Source: Yersinia massiliensis CCUG 53443 | GTDB taxonomy: Bacteria; Pseudomonadota; Gammaproteobacteria; Enterobacterales; Enterobacteriaceae | Assembly: GCF_000312485.1 (NCBI RefSeq) | Contig: NZ_HE997646.1 | Coordinates: forward strand, 222,896 to 286,895 | DNA length: 64,000 nt | Direction: 5' to 3' | In this document: positions 43,214-53,661 of the stretch, one piece after another | Layout of the letters: each line of letters opens with the position of its first letter | Position numbering within the stretch: the first letter of the stretch is position 1 | Made by a program: the position numbers and the translations under genes | The notes under the pieces: generated by a model | Database searches by the model: none | Seen by the model: the letters and a program-made list of their open reading frames with translations, nothing else | What the model was told of the DNA's origin: nothing

Positions 43214-45628
43214 TTACAATTCTTCAATAAATCTAAACCCAACTTTCTTTTTTACAATCGCTGAGGGTTGGCTAATCACATCTGAAACTAAAGCCCGTTT
43301 ACCTTTTTTAGCGGCAAACTGAGCAAGTGCTTTGATAGCTGCGGTGCCAGCACCTCTAACCGTCCCCACATTTAACGGGTGCAGCACATACGCAGGATCT
43401 GACAGTGACCCCCCAATCCCCATATCTGTTTCGTTAATATCAACAGCCAATGTGATACTCACTATCTTCCCTGATAGCCGCACGATGACATAAATATAAT
43501 CTTCGCGACTGGTTCTTAACCAACTCTGAATAACATCACTGACAATACGCGAGGCTGGAATAACCGAGTCTCTGGCACGACGTACGCTGGGTTCAATATC
43601 ATCAGAATCTTCACTACTATTTATCATCAGTGGAAGAGGCTGGCGGTATATCCGGTGCCATTCATCTACCGTAGGACTCACATTTTGTCGAGCGGACAAC
43701 GTTTCAGTGGGTGGACCTGTAATGATTTCAATCTCAAAATTCAGTTCAGGATGCTCAACCCACTGCCCTGCCTCTCTTATTCTGGGAATAGTTTCTGTAT
43801 AGCTGAAGTTTTCTAGTACCAACTCATAACGGCCAAGCAGTAACTCCTGTGAGCGCTGTGGTGGGAGTACTGGGGATTCAGTATTATTATGACTAAGATA
43901 ATTGGCATAACTGAGTTGAGAGAAGTCGAATGCTGTTTTTAAGCGAATCAAATCCTCATCGACATTCGCGGCAATAAAAGCCCCGACGCTACGGACCAGG
44001 CGTGTCTCGGCTTCAATATCTGATACGGCATACCCAGTATCCTGATGATGAAGAATACGATCAATGACTCGTCCAAAATTTTCTGCATTCCAGCCTGCTA
44101 GGCTGCCGCCAAATAACAGAGTAAAGCTCGTTAGGATATCCAATGTCCAATCAATACATGCAGGAGAGTCTTCACGCCGAGTCCGTATATGTGGGAGTAA
44201 TTGTTCCTTCATCGAAACTTTACAAGCTAAGGCGGTTGCAAGCAGCGTTAGTGATTCCTTATTCAATCCAGCCTTAATATGGGTGAGTGTGCCGTAGGGC
44301 GTTGATGAAAGAATCAAATGATTTCGAAAAATATTTTCATTATTGGAATCAACTTTAGGTAAGGGTTTTGATGTACCTGAAATTTGCAATATTTTATCGC
44401 TACTGCCATCAAAGAAATCAGATACATTACCCACGAAACGATCAACCTGATTGCATTTCCCTTGAACAATATAGTTATAAATATTGAGTATTGGCATTAA
44501 CCAACAAGACGCCACACTTGGGATACTACGTTCAACTCTTCGCTTAGCTTTTTCAACGGTCATCACAATTTTATCTATGATAACTGATTTATTTTCATTT
44601 AAGTTGAAATTCAAAATAGAAAAGTGAATATCATCTTTACTGGGATTAAATAAATATCCAATTATGGGTGATAAATAGCGCATTTCATAGTCAAAAGATT
44701 CTATAAATTGCGATTCAAAATACCCGCCATTGAAACGTGTCAATATTGACAACCGATTACTATCACTACTCATTTCATAATAAGCAGCATTACTAATGTA
44801 ATCATGAATATAATATATAACTCTATCTTTAACTCTGATAAGCCCATTATCAGACAACCAAATTAAATAATCATCATTACCTGTCAGCTTAAGACTGATT
44901 AATACTTGCTTTGCACCTATCCGTTCATCATTCCAATATTGACCAAAAACACTCTTTATCGGGATAACCATCTTGTTATTGACAACACAAGAACGATCAC
45001 AAACAAAATTATCTATTTGCGATGCCGTAATACTCGAAATATTAAAAGCCATGCCCAGTTCTTTTAAAGCATCTAACAAAAAGTTCTCGGTTAACACGAA
45101 TCTATCGCCATTGTAACGGTCATCTTTGTAGAGAGTCACTTGCATAGCTGAAGGGACACTAATCGAGCTGATCCTATCATTCAATGAGTCCGAAATATTA
45201 TGTTGCTTTTCATTATATAAGTCAGTTTGTTCATCATCAGAGAGGCAAATGGCCTTACCATCGAACCGGTCATACTCATAAAAACAAGCAGAATACTTTA
45301 TTTTGAAAGAACTAATAATATCGTTAAAATATCTTAAATCTGGATGAGATAAAAAATCAATATTACTTTTTAATGTCATTGAACGACCAGAAAAGTTATT
45401 ACCCTCATAGATTAAAACAGTCATACCCTTCGGAACACTAATGGATGATATCCTGTCATTCCAGTTCTTCATTATACTTTTAACTTCATTGCCTTCTGCA
45501 GCACAGATAGATTCTCCTGTATAATTAGAGTCTGCATAAAAGCAAATTTCATTTCTTTCTGCTAACACCTTAGAGCTTAAAACCATTAGCATTAAAAAAA
45601 ATAATAGTAGACACTTATTCTTCATCAT
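43214..45628 (-). CDS. Exported beta/gamma-crystallin and GNAT-like protein, putative toxin
   Basis: 804 residues. The signal peptide (residues 1-23, cleavage near VLA|ER) is followed by two beta/gamma-crystallin modules (about 27-110 and 114-200), each with F(Y/E)-x-G-x-S and WNDRISSISVP or LNDRISSISVP signatures. A 500-residue middle part resembles no family that I know. The last 97 residues read like a GNAT acyltransferase: strands YIYVIVRL and IVSITLAVDI, then VLHPLNVGTVRGAGTAAIKA (acetyl-CoA loop RGAGTA at 758-763) and PSAIVKKKVGFRF. An exported acetyltransferase would have substrate only inside another cell, so a toxin or effector role is inferred. AT-rich; it interrupts the conserved ndk-pbpC order. 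No immunity gene is seen. Confidence 0.7.
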   Translation of the reverse strand: MMKNKCLLLFFLMLMVLSSKVLAERNEICFYADSNYTGESICAAEGNEVKSIMKNWNDRISSISVPKGMTVLIYEGNNFSGRSMTLKSNIDFLSHPDLRYFNDIISSFKIKYSACFYEYDRFDGKAICLSDDEQTDLYNEKQHNISDSLNDRISSISVPSAMQVTLYKDDRYNGDRFVLTENFLLDALKELGMAFNISSITASQIDNFVCDRSCVVNNKMVIPIKSVFGQYWNDERIGAKQVLISLKLTGNDDYLIWLSDNGLIRVKDRVIYYIHDYISNAAYYEMSSDSNRLSILTRFNGGYFESQFIESFDYEMRYLSPIIGYLFNPSKDDIHFSILNFNLNENKSVIIDKIVMTVEKAKRRVERSIPSVASCWLMPILNIYNYIVQGKCNQVDRFVGNVSDFFDGSSDKILQISGTSKPLPKVDSNNENIFRNHLILSSTPYGTLTHIKAGLNKESLTLLATALACKVSMKEQLLPHIRTRREDSPACIDWTLDILTSFTLLFGGSLAGWNAENFGRVIDRILHHQDTGYAVSDIEAETRLVRSVGAFIAANVDEDLIRLKTAFDFSQLSYANYLSHNNTESPVLPPQRSQELLLGRYELVLENFSYTETIPRIREAGQWVEHPELNFEIEIITGPPTETLSARQNVSPTVDEWHRIYRQPLPLMINSSEDSDDIEPSVRRARDSVIPASRIVSDVIQSWLRTSREDYIYVIVRLSGKIVSITLAVDINETDMGIGGSLSDPAYVLHPLNVGTVRGAGTAAIKALAQFAAKKGKRALVSDVISQPSAIVKKKVGFRFIEEL

Positions 45629-45802
45629 TAAAACCCACCCTATCGTTAGTTAAGGGAAATGTCTTTATGGCGATATAGGTTGCCAGCAACCAAGTGAGTC
45701 TAGCGAATAAGTGAATGTTATTTACATCTCATTTTTTATTACAAGAAGTCTAATTTTAAAATTATTGATGCAAATACTGTAATTTCTTTATTAAAGAAAA
45801 AA

Positions 45803-48139
45803 CTACTCTACACGAAACCCCAAATTACTGACTAATCCACTTTCGTCCAATAGACTAAGTTGATAGTGTCCTGGGGTAGACAATGTTTGTACCCATGACT
45901 GATTATTTTCAGTTACTGCAACTTGCTCCCCATTGAGAAACCACCAGTGTTGTCCACTGCCACCTTGGGTTGCAAGACGCAGATCAAGACTGTTATGACC
46001 GGGTAAACGTTTAACAACAGCGCCATCACGCAGTCCTAAAATCAGCAAGGGGGCTGGGTCAATACGACCTTGTGGTGGGCATTGCGGATTCATTGCTGGC
46101 AAACGTTGTTTGCGGCGCTCTACGACCGGTAACCAAGGTTCAAGTGGCAGCGGCCATAACGCGATTTGATGTGGCGTGGCCTGCGGGCAGTCAGCCGCCA
46201 CTCGCAAGCCCTGAGCATCGAGCCACACACTGAGTTGGCTACCTTGTACATTCTCCTGACCTGCTGCCACCAATGTGGGTGGCAGTGTGCCATCAAGCAC
46301 CCAGCTCTGGCGACGTTGTCGGCAGTTACTGTCCCCCGCCGCCAGCGGCTGTCCATTTGGCCAACAGATCTCTGCTCGACTAACTGATGCAGGCCGCGGA
46401 TCCCTCGGTAACTGGCGGCCATTTTGTTGCATTCCCACTAGCAGCAAGTTATTGACTTGATTGAGAATAGGGATAGCCGTGGCATAACCAAACTGCCCAG
46501 CGACAGGGGTCCCGTCGGGCCGCCCGACCCACACGCCGATGGTATAACGGGCATTGACTCCGATTGCCCACGCATCACGATAACCGTAACTGGTGCCGGT
46601 TTTCCAAGCCAAGGGTACTGTTACCGGCAAGCTATCATCCGGCAATGGTCTGCTTTCGCCGGCTAATATCCGCCGGATAATCCATGCCGCACCCGCTGAA
46701 AACAGCCGACGCTCCTGCACCTGCTGCTGGGGTTCAAAGCGCAATGTCGCCGCCATACCACCACGAGCAAACGCACTATAGGCGGCAACTAACTGGTCCA
46801 ATCGTGAGCCCGTCCCGCCAAGAATGACTGCCAGACTCGGTTCACTGTGAGGTGGAAAGCGCAAGTTCAGGCCGCCATTGCGTAAATTCGCAGTAAAGCG
46901 TTTAGGGCCGTAGGCTTCCAACAATTGCACTGCCGGTAAGTTCAGTGAACGGACCAAGGCTTCGCTGGCACTGACTGGGCCATGAAATCCGGTATCGAAA
47001 TTACCGGGGCGATAATCACCGAAGCGGCGCGGAACATCCTGCAACAAGGATTCAGCATGGATCAGACCGTCATCCAATGCCATCGCATAGAGAAATGGCT
47101 TCAGTGTCGAACCCGGTGAACGCCAAGCGCTAACCATATCCACATGGCCGAAGCGGCTGTTATCCTGAAAATCAACCGACCCCAGATAAGCCCGTACATT
47201 CATGGTGGTATGATCAACCACCAGCAGCCCCAGCGATGTTTTCTCTGGTAATTGCCGACGCCAACCGGCAGCCATATCTTCCAGTTGGCGCTGCAATGGT
47301 GCATCTAACGTGGTCTGAATCACTTCCCGCTGATTGCCTGTACTCAAACGCCGCGCCAACAGTGGGGCTAGTTGTGGCACCTGACGCGGTGCTAACCAGA
47401 TATCTTCTTGTTTAATCTCAGCCACCTGTTCTGCCGACCACACATGATAATCAGCTAAACGAGTGAGGACTTTATCGCGCGCCGCTTTGGCAAGCAGTGG
47501 ATAACGATCAGGGCGCAAGCGGCTAGGGGCTTGCGGCAATACCGCTAACAATGCAGCTTCTGCAGGGGTTAATTGGGAAGGCGGTTTCCCTAGATAGGTC
47601 CAGCTGGCGGCCCCAATCCCTTGTAGCGTGCCACCAAAAGGGGCGCGATTCAGGTAGAGTTCGAGAATTTGATCTTTGGAGAAATGCCACTCAAGTTGAA
47701 AGGTTCGCCAAACTTGCCGCAACTTGCCGGTAAACGTGCGTGGATGTGGGTCGATAAGGCGTGCAACTTGCATCGATAACGTACTGCCACCAGACAGTAT
47801 TTTACCTGCGCGCAGATCTTGCCAAACAGCACGGGCCAACGCCAATGGATTGACGCCTGGGTGAGTGTAAAACCAGCGATCTTCGAATGTGAGCAGCGCT
47901 TGCAGGTAGTATGGCGAAACGTCTTGCAGTTTGACCGGATAGCGCCATACACCTTCGGCATCCGCAAAACGCCATAAGGGCGTGCCGTCTTCAGCCACCA
48001 CCACGCGGGCGACCTGAACTTGCGTCAATGGCAATGGCCATAACCTATCTGCCAGCCACAACGCGGCCGGTAGTAACAAGGCTATTATCACCAACGCCCA
48101 CCACAGGCGACGATAACGAGAAAACGGCGCGATTCGCAT
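45803..48139 (-). CDS. pbpC: Penicillin-binding protein 1C
   Basis: Bifunctional peptidoglycan synthase-like membrane protein (778 residues). The N-terminal anchor (LWWALVIIALLLPAALWLA) leads into a family 51 glycosyltransferase with EDRWFYTHPGVNPLALARA near 86-104 and GGSTLSMQVARL near 117. The transpeptidase has SPGSTLKP (Ser near 340), a SLNLPAVQ box and KTGTS near 514. The C-terminal BiPBP domain covers the last 90 residues. Its stop is 174 nt before the crystallin-GNAT gene; yfhM is just upstream (52 nt). Confidence 0.96.
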   Translation of the reverse strand: MRIAPFSRYRRLWWALVIIALLLPAALWLADRLWPLPLTQVQVARVVVAEDGTPLWRFADAEGVWRYPVKLQDVSPYYLQALLTFEDRWFYTHPGVNPLALARAVWQDLRAGKILSGGSTLSMQVARLIDPHPRTFTGKLRQVWRTFQLEWHFSKDQILELYLNRAPFGGTLQGIGAASWTYLGKPPSQLTPAEAALLAVLPQAPSRLRPDRYPLLAKAARDKVLTRLADYHVWSAEQVAEIKQEDIWLAPRQVPQLAPLLARRLSTGNQREVIQTTLDAPLQRQLEDMAAGWRRQLPEKTSLGLLVVDHTTMNVRAYLGSVDFQDNSRFGHVDMVSAWRSPGSTLKPFLYAMALDDGLIHAESLLQDVPRRFGDYRPGNFDTGFHGPVSASEALVRSLNLPAVQLLEAYGPKRFTANLRNGGLNLRFPPHSEPSLAVILGGTGSRLDQLVAAYSAFARGGMAATLRFEPQQQVQERRLFSAGAAWIIRRILAGESRPLPDDSLPVTVPLAWKTGTSYGYRDAWAIGVNARYTIGVWVGRPDGTPVAGQFGYATAIPILNQVNNLLLVGMQQNGRQLPRDPRPASVSRAEICWPNGQPLAAGDSNCRQRRQSWVLDGTLPPTLVAAGQENVQGSQLSVWLDAQGLRVAADCPQATPHQIALWPLPLEPWLPVVERRKQRLPAMNPQCPPQGRIDPAPLLILGLRDGAVVKRLPGHNSLDLRLATQGGSGQHWWFLNGEQVAVTENNQSWVQTLSTPGHYQLSLLDESGLVSNLGFRVE

Positions 48140-48191
48140 AATGTGGTCCCCCCTTCAGTGCAGCGCGTCGCCAGCCATCAAGGGGGAAAAC

Positions 48192-51100
48192 TTATTTAAC
48201 GATTTCAAGTTGCATCGGCGTGACACCTAATGCTCGCCAATCCGGCACATACATGGATTCTACTTGTGGCGCGGGCACTTGGTAGATACCCGGTGTGACC
48301 GCGCGCGCCAGATACAGCAAGGTCGTGTGGCGGTAACCATCAACGCTAACCGCCGCAACATAGCGGTCATCACGGAATTCCTGATGCTTAATATCTGACT
48401 GCTGCATATCCTGCAATAGCTCGGTCACACTGTTGGCGCTCTCACCCAAACTGGCGCTGCTGTCTCCCAGATTTTGGTTTTCCAGCTCCAAGCCCGCAGG
48501 CAGTAAATCTACCACCAGTGCATCCGGTACGCGCTGATCAGCCCACACATCGAGATGCACCAGCACTAGTTCACCACTTTTCAGTTGCGATAGCTGTAAC
48601 GGCTTGCCATCAAGCCCGATATAACTGCGGTTGATATGGAGGTTGCGACTAAACGGGACTGGTGTTTGCTGCGGATAACCCACGACATCGACGCGGCTGT
48701 ACAATGGAGTTTCACCTCGGTTTTGCAGTTGCATCCCTTCAGCCAGTTGTTGCGCCGACCAGTTTTGGTTCAATGCACTACTCTGCGTCAGCGTGGTACT
48801 GTTCTCGAGTGATGCCGTCTGCGATGCTATCGCCAGTTGCCATGGTGTCTCAGCTCCACTCATGAGTGTGCGGCCCGCTAAAAACAACGCATTACTTTCT
48901 TGGGTGGAGAGATAATTACGGCCTACCAGTGTATCGGATAGCGCCAACAAACGCGTATCTCGCGCTTCTGGCAGTAAATTGTTGTCGGTTAATAGTGCCA
49001 AAATCAACGCATCATCGCGCACTGAACTGCCGTAATCTTCCAGCCAATAATCCTTATCGCTACGCTGGGTATTCAGCCCTTGTGTGATGGCTTCTTTGGC
49101 TCGTGGCATATCGCCCATCAACTTCAGTGCGACCCCCAACTGTACCAGTGGCAGACCTGAACGAGCGTCATTGCTGCGGGTATACAATTGGCGCAATGCT
49201 CCCAGTGATGCCTGCTGCTGCTGCGCGAGCACTAAACCGGCATAGGCTTGCACGGCAAAGCGGGTGTGCTTGGTTTGCTCACTGTAACGAATTTCAATCT
49301 GGTTAGGATCTTGCAAATAGCGCTGCAAGCGTGCATTGGCGGCGGTTAATGCGGCCGCCGGCACACTGTAACCCTGTTGGCTTGCGCGATACAGGAAGTC
49401 AGTGGCATAAGCCGTCAGCCAAAACTCTTCAGGGCTGTCATTGCTCCACAAACCAAAACCGCCGTTATATCGCTGCATACTGAGCAGATGCTCAATACCC
49501 ACATCGATCGTTTGGCGTCGTTTTTCATCGCTATCCGCCTTAATCCCTAGCGCAGTAAGTTGCGCGTGGTTGCTGTACAGCGAAGGATATAATCCGCTCA
49601 CCGTTTGTTCCAGACAGCCATACGGATAAGCGTATAACTCGCTGATATAACGCGCCAAATTGAGCGGCGGACGGCTGGTTACCAACAGTTGCCCTTGCAG
49701 AGTTTCTGGCGCTAATCCCGCTAGGGCTTCCGCTGGCAGGCTCCAACTTTCGCCACTGCGCAGTACATTGGCGAAATGACGAGTTTGAGCAGGATAGGCT
49801 GGACGCACACCAATTTTCCAATGATGTTGATAGTCAGCCAGTTTCTCATTAGGTAACACCATACCCTTGATGGTCAAGCCAATATCACCCTGCCCAAAAC
49901 CATTCAACGCTCGAACCGGAATCAATACCGTTTTACGTTCACCATTGGCCAGCGTGACCGTTTGAGTGGGTTCGCCTTTTAACGCCAATAAATCGCTGGC
50001 GACGAGATTAAGAGAAAGAGTTTGCGGCTGGCCGGATAAGTTACTGAGATCTAACGCCAACTCTGTGCTATCACCGCCAGCTAAGAAACGCGGAGTAGCC
50101 AATTGAGCAATCAATGGCGCGGCAACCACCACTTTAGACTCCGCCTTACCGAAGTCCTCCTGACTCCAAGCTTGCGCCATCAAGCGCAGTTCACCGTTGA
50201 AATCAGGGATCGCCAATTCGACCGTGCCTTCACCTTGCGCATTCAGTGTGACAGGTTGAGCTTGCTGCGCCACGATGGTCACTTCAGTGATCGGCTTTTT
50301 GCCCCCACGAGATAGTGCATCTTCGTCATCACCATCACCACCAAACCGTAAGCTGGCTAAACGGCCCTGCCCTTCAATGAGCTGCCCGTAAACATCGTAT
50401 TGATCGGCGCTGTAACGTTTACGACCAAAGAAAGCATCGTAAGGGTCCGGCGTTGTGTAATCGGTAATATTTAAAATCCCGCTATCAACAGCAGACACCA
50501 GCACTTGTACTTTTTCAGGCAACGGTGCCCCCGTACGTTCCGCTTTCACTTTCACCGTTAAGGTTTGATTCGGCCGAATACGTGCAGGCGCGTCTAATTG
50601 CAGTGCTAACTTACGAGTTTCATCCACTAACGGCAGATGCAGCAAACCAATAGCCCGTTTAGGGGTCGATTGCTGAGCTTTGTCACCGGGGCGGATCACC
50701 GTTGCACTGAGATATAAATCATGGCGATTCCAGCCGTGGTTAATCGGCACTTCAACCTCAGAGCCCCCTTCTGGAATAGTCACTTCTTGCCACCAAAGTG
50801 GGCCGTCGCTGGACTCCACCAATAGGTAGCCATTCCCAGCGGCAGGCGCTTGAATGTGCAATTTCACTTTTTCGCCTGGGCGATAAGCCGGTTTATCCAG
50901 CGTCAGTTTCACTTGGTCCGGTCGTACAGCACCACTACCCGAGGTATTATCTTGCCAACTGTAACCGGCCCAGAAGCGCGAACTGCTGACCAGCTCATTA
51001 TCAGGATTGCTCACCTCAATACGGTAGGCGCCCCATTCCACTGGGAAGCTCACTTTCGCGCTGCCGTTGGCAGCGATATTGACGGTTTGCTCCGCCAGTT

Positions 51101-53243
51101 GGAGATCTTTTTTATCAAACAGTGACTGCCAGCCATCGCTTTCTGACCACTGCCAGTAATAATCGCGGCGTTCACGCACCAACTTAACTTTCAAGCCATC
51201 AACCGCGAGCTTTTCACCGTCGGCATTGGCATAAACGATTTCAAAATCAGCCTGCGTGTCTTGATCGACCATCGCTTGCGACTTATAGCTGTCACTGCGG
51301 TAATCATATACCTGCTGTTTATTGAACAGTGGGCGAATACCGGCCAGCGCTTCGGCAGGCCACACGGCTTGTTCCGCGCGGCGAGTGACCGGTCGGCCGC
51401 CTGATTCCAACAAACTGGCCTGTAAAATCACTTTTAGTGGCGACTGGGCATTTTGCCAGTTGTTCTCTACTTCAACATCCGTTTGGCCGTCACTGTCGAG
51501 CGTGGTATCAAACTCATCCAAAGTCCGTGACAGGTTTTCTTCGATAATCGAACCAAATTCAAAACCGGGTAATGACGCAACAGCTTCACGTTGCGGGCGT
51601 AAGAACAGTTGGCCTTGCAAGCGGTTGCCAGAAGCCGGAGCACCGTATAAATAGCGGCCCGTGACGGCAAAACTCGCTTCACTGTCGGTGGCGATAGGCT
51701 CTTTACTGGCGCTAATGTCCAACGCCATACGTTCAGGCAGGAAATCTTCCACTTTGAATTTGTACAAACGCGGCTGGTTATCACCCAAGTCGAAACGCAG
51801 CGACCACTCCCCCGTCGGGCCAGCCTCAGGAATAGCGTATTGGTATTGATAGAGCCCCTCTTGCGGCTGCCAGACAAAACTGCGCACCACTTGGCTATCG
51901 GGTTTGAGGATATCGACTTTCACCGGTTGCGTGGTTAACGGTTTCCCGTCTGCATCGCGCAGTAACCCATTGACGATTAAGGTTTCACCGGGGCGATACA
52001 AATCACGGGGACCGAAGGCAAAGAACTGCTTCTGGAAACCTTCCGGCCCCGCGATATCAAATTCAGCCAGATCCAGCGCGGGTGCATTGAGGTCAATCAG
52101 GCTGGTTTGCCCGTTCTGCGACGCCAATAACAACTTCGCTTTGGTATTTTTGTCCAGTTGCGCATGGCCTTGCCCATCCGTCTCGGCCTGCGCCAGCACT
52201 TGGCCTTTATCATCTAATAGCTGCAATGACACGCCTTTCATGGCGGCACCACCTGCCAGCGCTTGCGTGAAGACATCCATCCGGTTGTGGTAGCTGTGCA
52301 GTGAAACACCAATATCACTGAGGGTAAATAAGGTGGCCGCATTGGTATAGCTGTAATGCCCGGCTTGTTGCATCACTGCCAGATAAACACCAGATTCTTG
52401 CAGCGGCTTAATATCCGCCAGTGGTAGCAGCAGTTTTTCACGGGTATTGACGGCAGGATTGAGGTCAAAACGGCCGGTATAGACCAAATCAGCCATTTTC
52501 AGCAGATCGTCTGACTCCCAGTTAGAGAGTGAACTGCGATACTGCCAAGTGGCGAGGAAGTTAGCCAAGCTATCTTGCTTAATGCGGAAGAAGTTCACAT
52601 CAACATTATCCACATTCAGTGCCATCACCGGCAGGCCTTGTGCCAGTTTAGCGGGCAGCAAAGAACCACGACTGGCAAAACCAACACTCGGTTTGATATC
52701 ACGAGTGGTGATTTGCTGCTGTTGTTGCGCACCAAGCTGAGCGCCGCCCACTCCTTTTAGCGTGCTATCAACGGTCAACAGCAATTTGCGCTCAGGTTTG
52801 AGGTGGCGTAAACGCAGCTCCATCGAATTGTCTGATAGCTCCCAGCCACCATCAATTTTGCCACTGACAGTATCCACTAGATGCACTTGTGAAGCGAAAT
52901 CCTGATTTGGGTCCAGCGGTTGCGAGAAGGTCAGCACCATAGCACTGGCCCCATCCAGTTGCAGCTCCGAAGCATCCAGTAAGGTCAACGGCTGATCGGC
53001 ATGGCGTTTGGCTAATTCTGCCAATGTTGCCGCATCTTTTGCTTTGCTCACCGGAGTGTCGGGAGTAGAAACTGTCGCTTGCGTCGCGACCGGCGCAGGT
53101 GCGACGACAGTTTCATCTTTACTTTTACTGTCATCGCAACCCGTTAAAAGTAATGTGGTACTTAATAACACACCACTGACGAATGTCGCTGTCCGATGCC
53201 CTTTCATGAATGAGATTAACCGCTGCAAACCGATGTGATTCAT
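48192..53243 (-). CDS. yfhM: Bacterial alpha-2-macroglobulin lipoprotein YfhM
   Basis: Periplasmic protease-trapping lipoprotein of 1683 residues (E. coli YfhM 1653). The signal ends in a lipobox LLLTGC; the next residue is Asp, the inner-membrane retention signal. MG domains follow, and the thioester motif CLEQ is intact in YAYPYGCLEQTVSGLYPSLY near residue 1201, so it can covalently trap attacking proteases. ATG 53243 follows GGGAG by six bases, and a TATAAT box lies upstream. It forms the usual pair with pbpC, which repairs peptidoglycan after damage. Confidence 0.96.
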   Translation of the reverse strand: MNHIGLQRLISFMKGHRTATFVSGVLLSTTLLLTGCDDSKSKDETVVAPAPVATQATVSTPDTPVSKAKDAATLAELAKRHADQPLTLLDASELQLDGASAMVLTFSQPLDPNQDFASQVHLVDTVSGKIDGGWELSDNSMELRLRHLKPERKLLLTVDSTLKGVGGAQLGAQQQQQITTRDIKPSVGFASRGSLLPAKLAQGLPVMALNVDNVDVNFFRIKQDSLANFLATWQYRSSLSNWESDDLLKMADLVYTGRFDLNPAVNTREKLLLPLADIKPLQESGVYLAVMQQAGHYSYTNAATLFTLSDIGVSLHSYHNRMDVFTQALAGGAAMKGVSLQLLDDKGQVLAQAETDGQGHAQLDKNTKAKLLLASQNGQTSLIDLNAPALDLAEFDIAGPEGFQKQFFAFGPRDLYRPGETLIVNGLLRDADGKPLTTQPVKVDILKPDSQVVRSFVWQPQEGLYQYQYAIPEAGPTGEWSLRFDLGDNQPRLYKFKVEDFLPERMALDISASKEPIATDSEASFAVTGRYLYGAPASGNRLQGQLFLRPQREAVASLPGFEFGSIIEENLSRTLDEFDTTLDSDGQTDVEVENNWQNAQSPLKVILQASLLESGGRPVTRRAEQAVWPAEALAGIRPLFNKQQVYDYRSDSYKSQAMVDQDTQADFEIVYANADGEKLAVDGLKVKLVRERRDYYWQWSESDGWQSLFDKKDLQLAEQTVNIAANGSAKVSFPVEWGAYRIEVSNPDNELVSSSRFWAGYSWQDNTSGSGAVRPDQVKLTLDKPAYRPGEKVKLHIQAPAAGNGYLLVESSDGPLWWQEVTIPEGGSEVEVPINHGWNRHDLYLSATVIRPGDKAQQSTPKRAIGLLHLPLVDETRKLALQLDAPARIRPNQTLTVKVKAERTGAPLPEKVQVLVSAVDSGILNITDYTTPDPYDAFFGRKRYSADQYDVYGQLIEGQGRLASLRFGGDGDDEDALSRGGKKPITEVTIVAQQAQPVTLNAQGEGTVELAIPDFNGELRLMAQAWSQEDFGKAESKVVVAAPLIAQLATPRFLAGGDSTELALDLSNLSGQPQTLSLNLVASDLLALKGEPTQTVTLANGERKTVLIPVRALNGFGQGDIGLTIKGMVLPNEKLADYQHHWKIGVRPAYPAQTRHFANVLRSGESWSLPAEALAGLAPETLQGQLLVTSRPPLNLARYISELYAYPYGCLEQTVSGLYPSLYSNHAQLTALGIKADSDEKRRQTIDVGIEHLLSMQRYNGGFGLWSNDSPEEFWLTAYATDFLYRASQQGYSVPAAALTAANARLQRYLQDPNQIEIRYSEQTKHTRFAVQAYAGLVLAQQQQASLGALRQLYTRSNDARSGLPLVQLGVALKLMGDMPRAKEAITQGLNTQRSDKDYWLEDYGSSVRDDALILALLTDNNLLPEARDTRLLALSDTLVGRNYLSTQESNALFLAGRTLMSGAETPWQLAIASQTASLENSTTLTQSSALNQNWSAQQLAEGMQLQNRGETPLYSRVDVVGYPQQTPVPFSRNLHINRSYIGLDGKPLQLSQLKSGELVLVHLDVWADQRVPDALVVDLLPAGLELENQNLGDSSASLGESANSVTELLQDMQQSDIKHQEFRDDRYVAAVSVDGYRHTTLLYLARAVTPGIYQVPAPQVESMYVPDWRALGVTPMQLEIVK

Positions 53244-53661
53244 ATCTTGCTCCCTGGCTGATAGCAGGATTATAGCATTCGTCTGAAGGGTAATATAGAT
53301 AAGCACTCATGAGAGTTTTCTCAGCACAAATGAACGTAAATTTCACTAATTTATATTTGGATTTTTTAGGAAAAGATCGGAAAATGCATTTAATATTTTT
53401 TTGATAAAATTTTAATTTAATTAAAATTAAAAAGTAATAGACAAAAGAATAATTGAATTAAATCAATACAAAACAACAAGTTAATCACAACCACTCTAAC
53501 TGAAAAATAGAATTAAAAATCAAATAAGTATAAATCAAAGTAATTAATGTTTTAATAACTAGGCTATAGACCTTTAATTCCTTATATTCCTCCCAACATT
53601 TTTACTTTGTTATTTTCATTAAGTCTTTCAAATTCACCTGTAAGTAGGAAATTATAAAACT
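53244..53661. other. Very AT-rich divergent promoter region
   Basis: About 420 bp between yfhM and the autotransporter gene, with runs such as TTTTAATTTAATTAAAATTA. No gene is seen. It should contain the yfhM promoter (GCTATAAT near 53270 on the minus strand) and the autotransporter promoter. The composition suggests H-NS binding, which is an inference. Confidence 0.5.
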
